Origin: Streptomyces sp. NBC_01549
Lineage (GTDB): Bacteria > Actinomycetota > Actinomycetes > Streptomycetales > Streptomycetaceae
Assembly: GCF_026339955.1 (NCBI RefSeq)
Contig: NZ_JAPEPW010000002.1
Coordinates: 1,488,001-1,552,000 of the forward strand
Direction of reading: 5' to 3'
Length of the DNA stretch: 64,000 bases
In this document: piece after piece, positions 1 to 8,234 of the stretch
Numbering within the stretch: position 1 is the first letter of the stretch
Layout of the letters: every line of letters starts with the position of its first letter
Translations under genes and position numbers: made by a program
The notes under the pieces: model-generated
The model's input: the letters and a program-made list of their open reading frames with translations, nothing else
What the model was told of the DNA's origin: nothing
Database searches by the model: none

Positions 1-310
1 GATGGATATGTGCCAGAGCGTCATTGTGTTCATGCGGGAACCGATGCTAGGCGCACGCATCTCCTCACGTAAGGACCGTCTCGCCAGGTGACCCCTGCAC
101 GGCGGGTGAACCAGTGGGTCAGGGGTGTTCGGCCCGCGCCGCGAGCCGCCGTGTCCGGCGCCGACACGACTCGCGGCGAGGGCGCCGGCGCCGCTGGTGG
201 GATCGGGCCGGTCGACGGGGGGTGCGGGGCCCGGAGAAACCCCCCGCACCGCCCAACTCCCGTGGCAGACTGCTCGAACATCGACACGAGCGTGAGCAGA
301 GGAGTGCCGC
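1..310. other. Left-edge region without a recognisable gene
   Basis: No reading frame here shows the composition or motifs of a real protein. The last 20 bases hold the purine-rich ribosome binding site (AGAGGAG) of the methyltransferase gene that follows. A promoter for that gene must lie here but no convincing hexamer pair was seen. Confidence 0.5.
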
Positions 311-1132
311 ATGACCGCGACCGGGCCTTCCGCCCAGCGGATCGACACCAGCAGGCCGCACCCGGCACGGATGTACGACTGGTTCCTCGGCGGAAAGGAC
401 AACTATCCGGTCGACGAGGAGCTCGGGCGAAGAATCATGGCCACGGACCCGAGCGCCCCTCGCTCGGCCCGCAGCAACCGCTGGTTCATGCAGCGCGCCA
501 CCCGCTGGCTGGTCCGGGAGATGGGCATCCGCCAGTTCCTCGACATCGGCACCGGCATCCCCACCGAGCCGAACCTCCACCAGATCGCCCAGGCCGCCGT
601 CCCGCAGGCGCGGGTCGTCTACGTGGACAACGACCCGATCGTCCTCGCTCACGCCGAGGCCCTGCTGCGCGGCACCCCCGAGGGCGTGACGGAGTACGTC
701 CAGGCCGACGCGCGGGAACCGGAGAAGATACTCGAGCAGGCCGCCCGCGTTCTCGACTTCGACCAGCCCGTCGCGCTGTCGCTCATCGCCCTGATGCACT
801 TCATCGCCGAGGAGGACGGCGCGTACGACCTGGTGGACACCCTGGTCGACGCGCTGGCGCCGGGCAGTTGCCTGGTCCTGTCCGCGCTGACCGGCGACTA
901 CGACCCGGTGAAGGTCGCGACCGGTATAGCGGCGTACGCGGCGGGCGGCGTGACGCTGGTGGCCCGCTCGCACACCGAGGTCGGCCGCTTCTTCCGGGGG
1001 CTCGAGCTCGTCGACCCCGGAGTGGTGTCGGTGTCGGAGTGGCATCCCGAGCTCGCGCTGAACAAGGACGAGGTCGGCGACGCGCCGGTCCCGCTGTACG
1101 GCGCGGTCGGTTTCAAGTCTCCTCGTTCCTGA
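311..1132 (+). CDS. SAM-dependent methyltransferase, DUF574 / Methyltransf_19 family
   Basis: The 273-residue product has the layout of the actinobacterial DUF574 methyltransferases. An N-terminal 'RPHPARMYDWFLGGKDNYPVD' type signature (cut here to RMYDWFLGGKDNYPVD) is seen near residue 21, followed by the SAM-binding FLDIGTGIPT segment near residue 78 and an acidic VYVDNDPIVL strand. Full length is normal for the family. The ATG start is preceded by AGAGGAG at good spacing. Its substrate is unknown; Streptomyces genomes usually carry dozens of paralogs. Its 3' end overlaps the end of a decayed leftward gene. Confidence 0.85.
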   Translation: MTATGPSAQRIDTSRPHPARMYDWFLGGKDNYPVDEELGRRIMATDPSAPRSARSNRWFMQRATRWLVREMGIRQFLDIGTGIPTEPNLHQIAQAAVPQARVVYVDNDPIVLAHAEALLRGTPEGVTEYVQADAREPEKILEQAARVLDFDQPVALSLIALMHFIAEEDGAYDLVDTLVDALAPGSCLVLSALTGDYDPVKVATGIAAYAAGGVTLVARSHTEVGRFFRGLELVDPGVVSVSEWHPELALNKDEVGDAPVPLYGAVGFKSPRS

Positions 1133-1330
1133 GGAACTCGGCCGTCGCGCTGAGGTCCCGTTCGGCGTAGCCCGCTCGGCGAGGGCCTGGATCAAGTCCA
1201 GGTCCTCGCCGATGAGTTGGAGCGTGAAGGCGCCCGGTGACGCGTCCGGGCGGAGGTACGCGTCCCGTGTCGACCAGGGCGTGCAGGACGGTCGCGGAGG
1301 CGGCCGCACCCTCAGCCGACGGGCCCGCAC
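1113..1330 (-). pseudogene. Remnant of an NAD(P)-dependent oxidoreductase C-terminus (6PGDH/imine reductase-like)
   Basis: Two minus-strand frames join into a plausible C-terminus. One frame gives ASPGAFTLQLIGEDLDLI followed by QALAERA, and after a frameshift near 1170 the other gives GYAERDLSATAEFLRNEET and a stop at 1113. The pattern (acyl/aromatic-rich 'F.LQL..EDLDL...LAE') resembles the last helices of 3-hydroxyisobutyrate-dehydrogenase or imine-reductase type proteins. No N-terminal Rossmann domain exists upstream. The family assignment is tentative; the frameshifted, truncated state is what the sequence shows. Confidence 0.35.
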
Positions 1331-1403
1331 CTCCTGGTGAACCGGCGATGACCTTCAGCTTGTACCGTGCGAGCGGTGGCGACCGGGGAATCGGGAGGCG
1401 GCT

Positions 1404-2153
1404 GTGGGAGCGGATCACCGTGTGGGGGATGTCCTGTTGGTCTCGTGCCCGTACACCGACGCACGGGTCACCCGTCTCACCCAGCGGGAAGTGGTCGTCG
1501 AGTGGCCGTGGTGGGAGGTGGACCCGGAGTGCGACTGGATCGAGTGGAACGGCCAGGTGGCCCTGGCCGGCGATCCGGCCTCGTACGACTGGGACTTGGA
1601 GCTGTTCCGCACCGACCCGCCGCCCCCGCACCTCGAGGTCGGCGCGGTGTGCCAGGTCGGCATCCCTCCCACGGTGGTGCATGTGATGAGCGTCGAACGG
1701 ATGGATCCACCGCTGGAGACAGGACGACTCCCTCGTCTGGGAACGCAGGTCATGGTGCTGCGCGCGGGGCAGTCGCACGATCCCGACCTGGAGTGGCAGG
1801 GCTACGAGATCGCCCCCGACGACGGGATCCCCGTCGCCCTGGACCTGCTGTTCCGTCCGTACGCCTGCCTTGTGGCAGGTGACGAGGTCGTGGATGCCGC
1901 GGGGCGCGCCTGGCGGTTCGACGCGCCGTGGGACTGGCACCCGTTCGACGGTCAGGAGCCGTCGGAACCCGCCTGGCCGCTCAGTCTCCTGACCCGCGAC
2001 GGCCGCGCCGACGACGCGGCGGCGACCCTCGTGGCGCGGGCGACGCGCAGCGGTTCGCACGAGCACGAGCTCGCCCGCTGGGTGGAACTGACCCAGGCCA
2101 GACCCACCCGCCTCGTCGTCGTACGGGACCCTGCCCGGCAGCCGAACCACTGA
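1404..2153 (+). CDS. Hypothetical protein (249 aa), Trp-rich
   Basis: I do not recognise a family with certainty. The protein is acidic and tryptophan-rich (VVEWPWWEVDPECDWIEWNG near residue 30), soluble, with no signal peptide or membrane segment. A GTG start at 1404 is supported by GGGAGG five to six bases upstream. The tone of the sequence suggests a small beta-rich domain followed by a helical tail. It stands alone, about 100 bases upstream of the putative azoxy operon and in the same direction, but nothing links it to that pathway. Confidence 0.65.
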   Translation: MGADHRVGDVLLVSCPYTDARVTRLTQREVVVEWPWWEVDPECDWIEWNGQVALAGDPASYDWDLELFRTDPPPPHLEVGAVCQVGIPPTVVHVMSVERMDPPLETGRLPRLGTQVMVLRAGQSHDPDLEWQGYEIAPDDGIPVALDLLFRPYACLVAGDEVVDAAGRAWRFDAPWDWHPFDGQEPSEPAWPLSLLTRDGRADDAAATLVARATRSGSHEHELARWVELTQARPTRLVVVRDPARQPNH

Positions 2154-2261
2154 CCGCCGAACGCTCCAACATCCCTTTTGCCCCGAGGGGTTCCGCCGGT
2201 TCGCGCGTAAACAGAAACGACGCTGCCGGCGACACCTGAGAATCAAGGAGCAGGGGACGAC

Positions 2262-3395
2262 ATGAGATTCCTGGAGCGTGAGCGCGCGGCCCTCGCCAAA
2301 CTGCTGCCCGGCCTCGACGAGAGTCTGAGGGCCGTACCGCTGATGACACTTGAAGGGCCGAAGAGCCCCGGCATCGGGTTGTTCCGGGAGGCGGGCGGGC
2401 CGGGTCTGCTGGCCCCGACCGCCTTCCAGGGCCGGGGTGCCACCGCGCTGGAGACCCTGCGGGTGCAGCGCGCGCTCGGCAGTCGTTCGCCCTCGCTCGC
2501 GGTGGCGACGACGATGCACCACTTCTCGATGGCCACGCTGGTCGGGCTGAGCGACTCCGGCGAGGGGCTGGAGTGGATGCTCGTCCAGGGCGTCGCGTCC
2601 GAGAACCGGCTGATGGCGTCCGGCTTCGCCGAAGGACGCAGCGGCACCGGCATCCTGTCGCCCTCCATGTCCGCCACGGTGACGCCCGAAGGGGTGCGGA
2701 TCACCGGCGTGAAACGGCCGTGCAGCCTCGCCCGTTCCATGGATCTGCTCACCGCGAGCGTGATGGTGCCGTGCGAGGAGGGTGAAGGAGAGGAACTGGC
2801 CGTGGCGCTGGTTCCCGCCGAGAGCGAGGGGCTGAGCGTCAGCGGCTTCTGGTCGAGCACCTTCCTGGCGGGCGCCGAGAGCGACCAGGTGACATTGGAC
2901 AACGTACTGGTCCCCAAGGAGCTCCTGGTGCGCACGGCCTCGCCGGCCGGGGCCCGTCTCGACGAGGTGCAGACCGCCGGTCTGGTCTGGTTCGAGCTGC
3001 TGATGACCGGCAGCTACCTCGGCGCCGCGAGCGCCCTCGTCGAGCGGGTGCTGCTCAACGACCGGGTGCCCGACGCCGAGCGGGTCCGGCTGCTGGTGGA
3101 GATCGAGGGCGCGACGGCGGCGGTCGAGGGCCTCGCCCGCCGGGTGGACGAGGACGCGCCCGACGAGTCCGCGCTCGCCGACTCGCTCTACGCGCGCTAC
3201 ACCGTGCAGGACGCCCTCGCCCGGATCGTGCCCCGGTCCGTCGAACTGCTCGGCGGGCTCAACTTCATGACCTCGGACGAGGTCGGATATCTCGCCGCCT
3301 GTGCCAACGGCCTCGCCCTGCACCCCCCGTCGCGCTCGCGGATGACCGGCCCGCTGTCCGCCTACCTCGCCGACGAGCCGCTGACCATCGCGTAA
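2262..3395 (+). CDS. Acyl-CoA-dehydrogenase-fold flavoprotein, candidate amine N-hydroxylase (VlmH-like)
   Basis: The 377-residue protein has the acyl-CoA dehydrogenase layout: a helical N-terminal third, a beta-domain (ITGVKRPCSLARSMDLLTAS; TFLAGAESDQVTLDNVLVP, about residues 145-225) and a C-terminal helical bundle ending with the family's YTVQDALARIVPRSVELLGG segment. The classical catalytic Glu context of fatty acyl-CoA dehydrogenases is not evident. Flavin-dependent N-hydroxylases such as isobutylamine N-hydroxylase VlmH share this fold and need a partner flavin reductase, which is encoded four genes downstream. In this context I infer amine N-hydroxylation; an ordinary acyl-CoA dehydrogenase is the alternative. 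It starts the rightward operon. Confidence 0.7.
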   Translation: MRFLERERAALAKLLPGLDESLRAVPLMTLEGPKSPGIGLFREAGGPGLLAPTAFQGRGATALETLRVQRALGSRSPSLAVATTMHHFSMATLVGLSDSGEGLEWMLVQGVASENRLMASGFAEGRSGTGILSPSMSATVTPEGVRITGVKRPCSLARSMDLLTASVMVPCEEGEGEELAVALVPAESEGLSVSGFWSSTFLAGAESDQVTLDNVLVPKELLVRTASPAGARLDEVQTAGLVWFELLMTGSYLGAASALVERVLLNDRVPDAERVRLLVEIEGATAAVEGLARRVDEDAPDESALADSLYARYTVQDALARIVPRSVELLGGLNFMTSDEVGYLAACANGLALHPPSRSRMTGPLSAYLADEPLTIA

Positions 3396-3414
3396 CCCCG
3401 GCCGGCCCGAGCGC

Positions 3415-3490
3415 CCCGAGAGGGGCGCGAGGAACGGCGCGACCAGCCACGAACACCCCGCAGTCGCCGTCGAACAACAAGAACCGAGCT
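3415..3490. repeat. Probable dispersed Streptomyces intergenic repeat
   Basis: The stretch beginning GAGAGGGGCGCGAGGAACG and running through GCGCGACCAGCCACGAACAC resembles a GC-rich element that I recall recurring at gene ends in many Streptomyces genomes. It follows the stop of the flavoprotein gene. It is a single copy in this window, so the repeat status rests on memory, not on the sequence here. Confidence 0.35.
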
Positions 3491-3600
3491 CATAGGCGCC
3501 CGGCGCGCGCAAAACCCCAGCACCCGAACACCCACCCACCCGGACAGCCGCCCGCCCGTCCGGCAGGACCTACGCTCACTCGACCGAGGGGATCACCGCC

Positions 3601-4755
3601 ATGCCTCTGTCCCGGCCCCGGCCCAGCGCTCCGACCAGCCCGCAACCGCCCGCGAAACGCCCCACGATTCTGCTCACCGGCGGCGCCGGAGTACTCGGCA
3701 GAGCCCTGATCGAGGAGCTGTCGCCGGACTTCAGAATCGTCTGCCTGCGCCATCGCACGCCGGTGAACGACCACCGGGTCCGCGAGGTCCGCGCCGATCT
3801 GCTGGAACCCGGACTCGGCCTGACCCAGGCGGACTTCACCCAGCTCATCGCCGAAGTGGACCTGGTGGTGCACTCCGCCGCCGCCACCAACTGGAAGGCG
3901 GAGCCGGACCAGATCCGGCGGGCCAACCTCGACGGCACGATCGCGATGCTCGACCTCGCCGCTCGCGCCGAGGCCCCGTTCTTCCACATGAGCACGGCCT
4001 TCGTCGCCAACCCGCTGGCTCCGGAGGAGCAGGAGCGCTTCCCCGGCGCCGCCGCGTACCTCGCCTCCAAGACGGCGGCCGAACAGGTCGTGCGCGACGC
4101 CCCGGTGCCGGGCGTGATCATGCGCCCGTCGGTGGTGATGGGTGACTCCGTCACCGGTCGGATCGCCGGGATGCAGGGACTGACCCGGGCGCTGGGCGCC
4201 ATCGTGAAGGGGCAGGTGCCGGTGCTGCCGGGAGCGCCGGACGCACGGATCGACATGGTGCCCCAGGACATCGTCGCGCGTGCCGTGGGCGATCTGGTGC
4301 GGGCCGGTGTCACGGGCGGCGAGTACTGGCTGACGGCCGGCACGGAGGCGCTGCTGCAGCGTGAAGTGGTCGACACCTGCCTGGAGTTCGCCAACCAGTG
4401 GGGACCGCGTCCGCATCCGCCCCGGCTCATCCCGCTGGAGTCGGTGCACCGGCTGCTGCTGCCGCTGATCGAGGGCCCCACGTTCCCGGAGTCGCTGCGC
4501 CGCCGCTTCCAGACGTACGCGGAACTGCTGCTGGTCTTCCAGCGGGCCCTCCCCTTCGAATCGTCGCTGGGGTCGCCGCACTGCGGCACGGCCCTCTCGA
4601 AGGACGCCCTCCGGCGGGCCCTGGTCCGCAATCTGGCCGCCTGGTCCACCGGGCGTGGCGGCATGCGCACCCGCCTGCGTCCGGGGCCAGCGCAGGACAC
4701 GGCGGCGAGGAGCCAGCCCTCGCAGGCCACGCACACCCAGGAACTGGCGTCATGA
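3601..4755 (+). CDS. NAD(P)-dependent thioester-reductase-like SDR (NAD_binding_4 / male-sterility type)
   Basis: The extended SDR protein of 384 residues has the nucleotide-binding TGGAGVLG at residues 26-33, a VVHSAAATNW core strand and the active-site YLASK (Tyr/Lys) near residue 160. This is the arrangement of the reductase domains that release acyl chains from carrier proteins or CoA as aldehydes. It stands as a free-standing enzyme without a carrier domain. Its stop overlaps the next gene's start (ATGA), so reductase and aminotransferase are translationally coupled. Inferred role: reduction of a fatty acyl thioester to the aldehyde that the aminotransferase converts to an amine. Confidence 0.8.
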   Translation: MPLSRPRPSAPTSPQPPAKRPTILLTGGAGVLGRALIEELSPDFRIVCLRHRTPVNDHRVREVRADLLEPGLGLTQADFTQLIAEVDLVVHSAAATNWKAEPDQIRRANLDGTIAMLDLAARAEAPFFHMSTAFVANPLAPEEQERFPGAAAYLASKTAAEQVVRDAPVPGVIMRPSVVMGDSVTGRIAGMQGLTRALGAIVKGQVPVLPGAPDARIDMVPQDIVARAVGDLVRAGVTGGEYWLTAGTEALLQREVVDTCLEFANQWGPRPHPPRLIPLESVHRLLLPLIEGPTFPESLRRRFQTYAELLLVFQRALPFESSLGSPHCGTALSKDALRRALVRNLAAWSTGRGGMRTRLRPGPAQDTAARSQPSQATHTQELAS

Positions 4756-6059
4756 CCGCGGCCCCCGCCGTGGCGCCGGTCACCGGATCCGTGGCGCCGG
4801 TCACCGACCCCGCCACGGACCGTGCGCACATCGCCCGGCTCTACCGCGAGCACCTCTCCTCCGGCCGCTCGGTCCTCGGCACGGTGCTCGGCGGCATGCT
4901 GGAGACGGCGTCCGACGGCGCGTGGGTGTTCACCGAGGACGGCCGCCGCTACCTCGACTTCGGCGGTTACGGGGTCTTCATCCTCGGCCACCGGCACCCT
5001 CACGTGACCGCGGCCGTGCACCGCCAGGTGGACACCCATCCGCTGGCCGGGCGGGTCTTCCTGGAGCCCGTCGCGGCCCTCGCCGCCGAGGCGCTGGCCG
5101 CACGGACCCCACCGGGCCTCCACCACGTCCACTTCGTGAACTCCGGCGCGGAGGCCACCGAGGCCGGTCTGAAACTGGCCCGGGCGCACGGCCACACCGC
5201 CCTCGTCTCCACCCTCGGCGGATACCACGGCAAGACCCTGGGCGCGCTGACCGCCACCGCCAACCCGAAGTACCAGCAGCCCTTCCGGCCGCTGCTGCCC
5301 GACAGCACGGCCGTCCCGTACGGGGACGCCGCCGCGCTGGACGCCACGCTCGCCGAACTCGGCCGCCGGGCCTGCGTGATCGTCGAGCCGGTGCAGGGCG
5401 AGGGCGGCGTACGCATTCCACCGCCGGACTATCTGGCGGAGGTGAGCCGGCTGTGCCGGACGTACGGGGCCTTCCTGATCCTCGACGAGATCCAGACGGG
5501 CCTGGGACGACTGGGCTCGTGGTGGGGCATGGACGCCGAGGGCGGCTCGCCCCCGCAGCCCGACGTACTACTCGTCGGCAAGGGTCTCAGCGGCGGCGTC
5601 GTGCCCGTCGCCGCGATGGTCGCGACCCCGGCGGCCTACGCGCCGTTCTCCCGCGACCCCTATCTGCACACCTCCACCTTCGCGGCCTCCCCGATCGCCT
5701 GCGCCGCCGCGCTCGCCGCGGTCGAGGCCCTGGAGAGTGAGGAGGTCGTCCCGCGCGCCAGAACCCTGGGCGAGCGGCTGCTCGCGGACGTCCGGGCCGC
5801 CTGTGCCCCGTACACCGGCGGCCTGGTGCGCGACGTCCGCGGGCGGGGGCTGCTGATCGGCCTGGAGTTCGCCGAGGAGCAGGCCGTCGGCGAACTGATC
5901 CTGGAACTGGTCGGGCGCGGCGTCCTCGTGAACCACTCCCTCAACGCCACCCGGGTGCTGCGGCTGACGCCGCCCGCGATCGTCGGCGAGGAGGAGGTGC
6001 GGCTGTTCCTCACCGCGCTGACCGAGGCGCTGCGCGTCGTCGCGACCCACATCGGCTGA
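4752..6059 (+). CDS. PLP-dependent class III aminotransferase
   Basis: The 435-residue product carries the class III hallmarks: LDEIQTGLGRLG with the PLP-contacting Asp, and LLVGKGLSGGVVPVAAM containing the Schiff-base lysine. The acetylornithine/4-aminobutyrate-type start region LDFGGYGVFILGHRHPH is also clear. The ATG at 4752 overlaps the upstream stop by 4 nt and is preferred over longer in-frame starts. Paired with the reductase it would aminate a fatty aldehyde to an alkylamine, the amine precursor of aliphatic azoxy compounds (inference). It is a distant paralog of the hopanoid-operon aminotransferase at the right end of the window. Confidence 0.85.
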   Translation: MTAAPAVAPVTGSVAPVTDPATDRAHIARLYREHLSSGRSVLGTVLGGMLETASDGAWVFTEDGRRYLDFGGYGVFILGHRHPHVTAAVHRQVDTHPLAGRVFLEPVAALAAEALAARTPPGLHHVHFVNSGAEATEAGLKLARAHGHTALVSTLGGYHGKTLGALTATANPKYQQPFRPLLPDSTAVPYGDAAALDATLAELGRRACVIVEPVQGEGGVRIPPPDYLAEVSRLCRTYGAFLILDEIQTGLGRLGSWWGMDAEGGSPPQPDVLLVGKGLSGGVVPVAAMVATPAAYAPFSRDPYLHTSTFAASPIACAAALAAVEALESEEVVPRARTLGERLLADVRAACAPYTGGLVRDVRGRGLLIGLEFAEEQAVGELILELVGRGVLVNHSLNATRVLRLTPPAIVGEEEVRLFLTALTEALRVVATHIG

Positions 6060-6109
6060 CCCGTCCGCTACCGCCGACCCGTCCCTACCGTGGAAAGGCA
6101 ACACCTCCC

Positions 6110-6595
6110 ATGCGTCACGTGACCGTACGGCTGACCGCCCACGACGTCGACCCCGAGACCGCCTACCAGCGGATCCGTGACTTCCGCCGGTATCCCGAAG
6201 TCACCGAGACCGTCCGCGAGGTCGTGGTCCATCCGCCCCATGACGACGGCACGGTGGTGTCGGACTGGACCGTGCGCTTCAGGAACGGTCTGATGCGCTG
6301 GTCGGAACGGGACGCGTTCTTCCCGAAGACACGAACCATCGGTTTCACCCAACTCACGGGCGACTTCGAGCTGTTCGAGGGCACATGGCGGTGCGCGTCG
6401 GGCGAGGACGGTACGGCGGTGACCTTCGACGCCGTCTTCGACCTGGGCATCCCGACCCTGGCGGAACTCCTCGACCCGGTCGCCGACTCGACGCTGCGCA
6501 GCAACATCGAGCGGATCCTGCGCGGGCTGCTCGGCAGGGTCACCCCCACCACCCCGGCCCAACTCGCCGACAGCGTCGCCTCCGCGCATGGCTGA
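6110..6595 (+). CDS. SRPBCC / polyketide cyclase-dehydrase-like protein
   Basis: The 161-residue protein has the START/Bet v1-like SRPBCC pattern seen in aromatase/cyclase and coenzyme-Q-binding families: an initial beta strand, AYQRIRDFRRYPEV near residue 20, DWTVRFRNGLMRWSERDAFF in the middle and a long amphipathic C-terminal helix. It is a hydrophobic-ligand binding fold. Its role in a pathway without a polyketide synthase is unclear; it may bind a greasy intermediate. It is the fourth gene of the operon and its last 8 bases overlap the flavin reductase start. Confidence 0.75.
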   Translation: MRHVTVRLTAHDVDPETAYQRIRDFRRYPEVTETVREVVVHPPHDDGTVVSDWTVRFRNGLMRWSERDAFFPKTRTIGFTQLTGDFELFEGTWRCASGEDGTAVTFDAVFDLGIPTLAELLDPVADSTLRSNIERILRGLLGRVTPTTPAQLADSVASAHG

Positions 6596-7160
6596 GGTCA
6601 CTCTCGCGCCCCGTCAGCCCCGTCCCCACGGCCCGTCCGCCGCGGGCTGGGACACACTGCGGGACGAGCCCGGCCCCGACACGGTCCGCTGTCTCGGTCT
6701 CTACGCCAAGCTGACGGCCGGCGTCACGGTCGTCACGGCGCTGGACGGGGCGGGCCCGACCGGGATGACGGTCTCCGCGCTGACCTCCCTGTCGGCGCGG
6801 CCGCCGCTGGTCCTCGCGTGTCTGCGGGGCAGTTCCCGCACGTTGACCGCCCTGCGGGAGCAAGGCGCCTTCGCCGTAAATGTGTTGACGGAAGGTCAGA
6901 AATCGGTCGCCGAACTCTTCGCCGACTCCACCGTGCCGCCCGCCAGGCGGTTCGACGGCAGCCCGGTGCGCCGGGTGCTCGGCCTGCCCGTACTCGTCGA
7001 AGCGCTCGCGTGGTCGGTGTGCCTGGTCGAGGACGTACGACCGTACGGGGATCACCACGCCGTCGTCGGACGGGTGATGGCGGTGGAGGTGAACGGCGGA
7101 CGGCCGCTGCTCTGGCACGACCGAGCGTTCCACGCGCTGCCCGCGGCGACCACCGACTGA
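6588..7160 (+). CDS. Flavin reductase (two-component monooxygenase partner, VlmR-like)
   Basis: The 190-residue protein matches the flavin reductase-like (Flavin_Reduct) family: LYAKLTAGVTVVTALDG near residue 40, GMTVSALTSLSARPPLVLACL around residue 65, an AFAVNVLTEGQ strand and the typical GDHHAVVGRVMAVE near residue 150. These enzymes supply reduced FAD/FMN to a separate oxygenase. Being in the same operon as the acyl-CoA-dehydrogenase-fold protein at 2262 it is its most likely partner, as VlmR is for VlmH in valanimycin biosynthesis. The start overlaps the SRPBCC gene by 8 nt. A strong terminator follows. Confidence 0.85.
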   Translation: MAEVTLAPRQPRPHGPSAAGWDTLRDEPGPDTVRCLGLYAKLTAGVTVVTALDGAGPTGMTVSALTSLSARPPLVLACLRGSSRTLTALREQGAFAVNVLTEGQKSVAELFADSTVPPARRFDGSPVRRVLGLPVLVEALAWSVCLVEDVRPYGDHHAVVGRVMAVEVNGGRPLLWHDRAFHALPAATTD

Positions 7161-7180
7161 GCCCACCAGAAGTCAGGACG

Positions 7181-7217
7181 GAGGCCCGGCCGGGGCTTTT
7201 CCCCGGCCGGGCCTCCC
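7181..7217. terminator. Strong intrinsic terminator ending the rightward operon
   Basis: Perfect 16-bp inverted repeat (GGAGGCCCGGCCGGGG, loop CTTTT, complement) at 7181-7196 and 7202-7217, 20 bases after the flavin reductase stop. It separates that operon from the lipase gene. Confidence 0.85.
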
Positions 7218-7264
7218 CGTATTCACGACCGTTCCGCACACAGAACCGAGGCCAAGGAGGCCCC

Positions 7265-8134
7265 ATGCCCCTGCCCCGCATTCCCGGCGTGAACTCCGAG
7301 AGCGCCGCTACCGAACTGCTCAGGACGCCCGAGCGGCTGGCCGGCAACACCCAGTCCGCCACGCACCGGCTGGTCGCCGGCCTCGACGGCGACCCCGAGA
7401 CGGACGACTGGGGCCTGCCCCCGACACCGGAGCGTCCGCACCCGGTCGTCCTCGTGCACGGCACGCTCGGCGACCGGGAGTCCGTCTGGCGGAAGCTGGC
7501 GCCCGCGCTCCGAACGGCCGGGCACCGCATCTTCCGCCTCAACTATGGTGAACTGCCCACGCTCCCTCGTCTGTACGGTCTCGGCGACATGCGGAAGTCC
7601 TCCCAGGAGCTCGCGGACTTCGTGGACCGGGTGCTGGTGGACACCAAGGCGTCGAAGGTGGACCTCGTGGGCCACTCGCAGGGCGGGATGCTCCCGCACT
7701 ACTACCTCAAGTACCTCGGCGGGGCCGGGAAGGTGCGCCGAGTCGTCGGGATCGCGCCCAGCAACCACGGGGTCGAGGTGGCGGGCCTGACGAAGCTGGT
7801 CCGCCAAGTCCCGGGCGTTCAGGCCGTCGTGGAGGACAAGGTGCTCTTCCGGATCAGCCCGGCCTTCACCCAGCTGCTGCACGACTCGGAGTTCGTGGGT
7901 GAGCTGGTGGCTCCGGGCGACACGGTGGACGGGGTCGACTACACCGTCATCTGGTCGACCCGGGACGAGCTGGTCCAGCCCCCCGAGGCCCAGCAGCTGA
8001 AGCCCGTCCGGCCGGAGCACCCGGTCACCAACACCTGCCTTCAACTCCTCGCCCCGCAGAACCGGACCACCCACCTGGCCATGCCGTACGACCCGATCGT
8101 GGTGCGGGAGACGCTCAAGGCGCTGGCCGACTGA
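7265..8134 (+). CDS. Alpha/beta-hydrolase lipase/esterase (EstA-like)
   Basis: The 289-residue product is a lipase-fold hydrolase with the oxyanion HG pair in VVLVHGTLGD (residues 61-70) and the nucleophile elbow GHSQGG (136-141, Ser138). A DGVDYTVIWSTRDELV acid loop and an NRTTHLAMPYD segment with the candidate catalytic His are near the C-terminus. It resembles Streptomyces triacylglycerol lipases but no signal peptide is seen from the ATG at 7265, which has AAGGAGG upstream. It is flanked by terminators on both sides, so it is monocistronic. It could free fatty acids or act on an acyl or ester intermediate of the neighbouring pathway. Confidence 0.8.
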   Translation: MPLPRIPGVNSESAATELLRTPERLAGNTQSATHRLVAGLDGDPETDDWGLPPTPERPHPVVLVHGTLGDRESVWRKLAPALRTAGHRIFRLNYGELPTLPRLYGLGDMRKSSQELADFVDRVLVDTKASKVDLVGHSQGGMLPHYYLKYLGGAGKVRRVVGIAPSNHGVEVAGLTKLVRQVPGVQAVVEDKVLFRISPAFTQLLHDSEFVGELVAPGDTVDGVDYTVIWSTRDELVQPPEAQQLKPVRPEHPVTNTCLQLLAPQNRTTHLAMPYDPIVVRETLKALAD

Positions 8135-8182
8135 GTCCCGTACGACGACGAGGAACCCGTACGACGACGGAGCGGACGAAAG

Positions 8183-8220
8183 GGAGGGGGTGGTGCGGGC
8201 CCCGCCGCACCACCCCCTCC
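8183..8220. terminator. Bidirectional terminator between convergent genes
   Basis: Perfect 16-bp inverted repeat at 8183-8198 and 8205-8220 (GGAGGGGGTGGTGCGG and its complement, 6-base loop) between the lipase stop and the stop of the leftward operon. Confidence 0.85.
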
Positions 8221-8234
8221 TTCGCGTGGTCGGC

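Noticed and set aside
1113..3539. Very long minus-strand open frame across the acyl-CoA-dehydrogenase-like gene
   Set aside because: An antisense frame of high-GC DNA; its amino acid composition is Arg/Gly/His-rich and unlike a protein. Only the first 60 codons at the 1113 end have a separate explanation.
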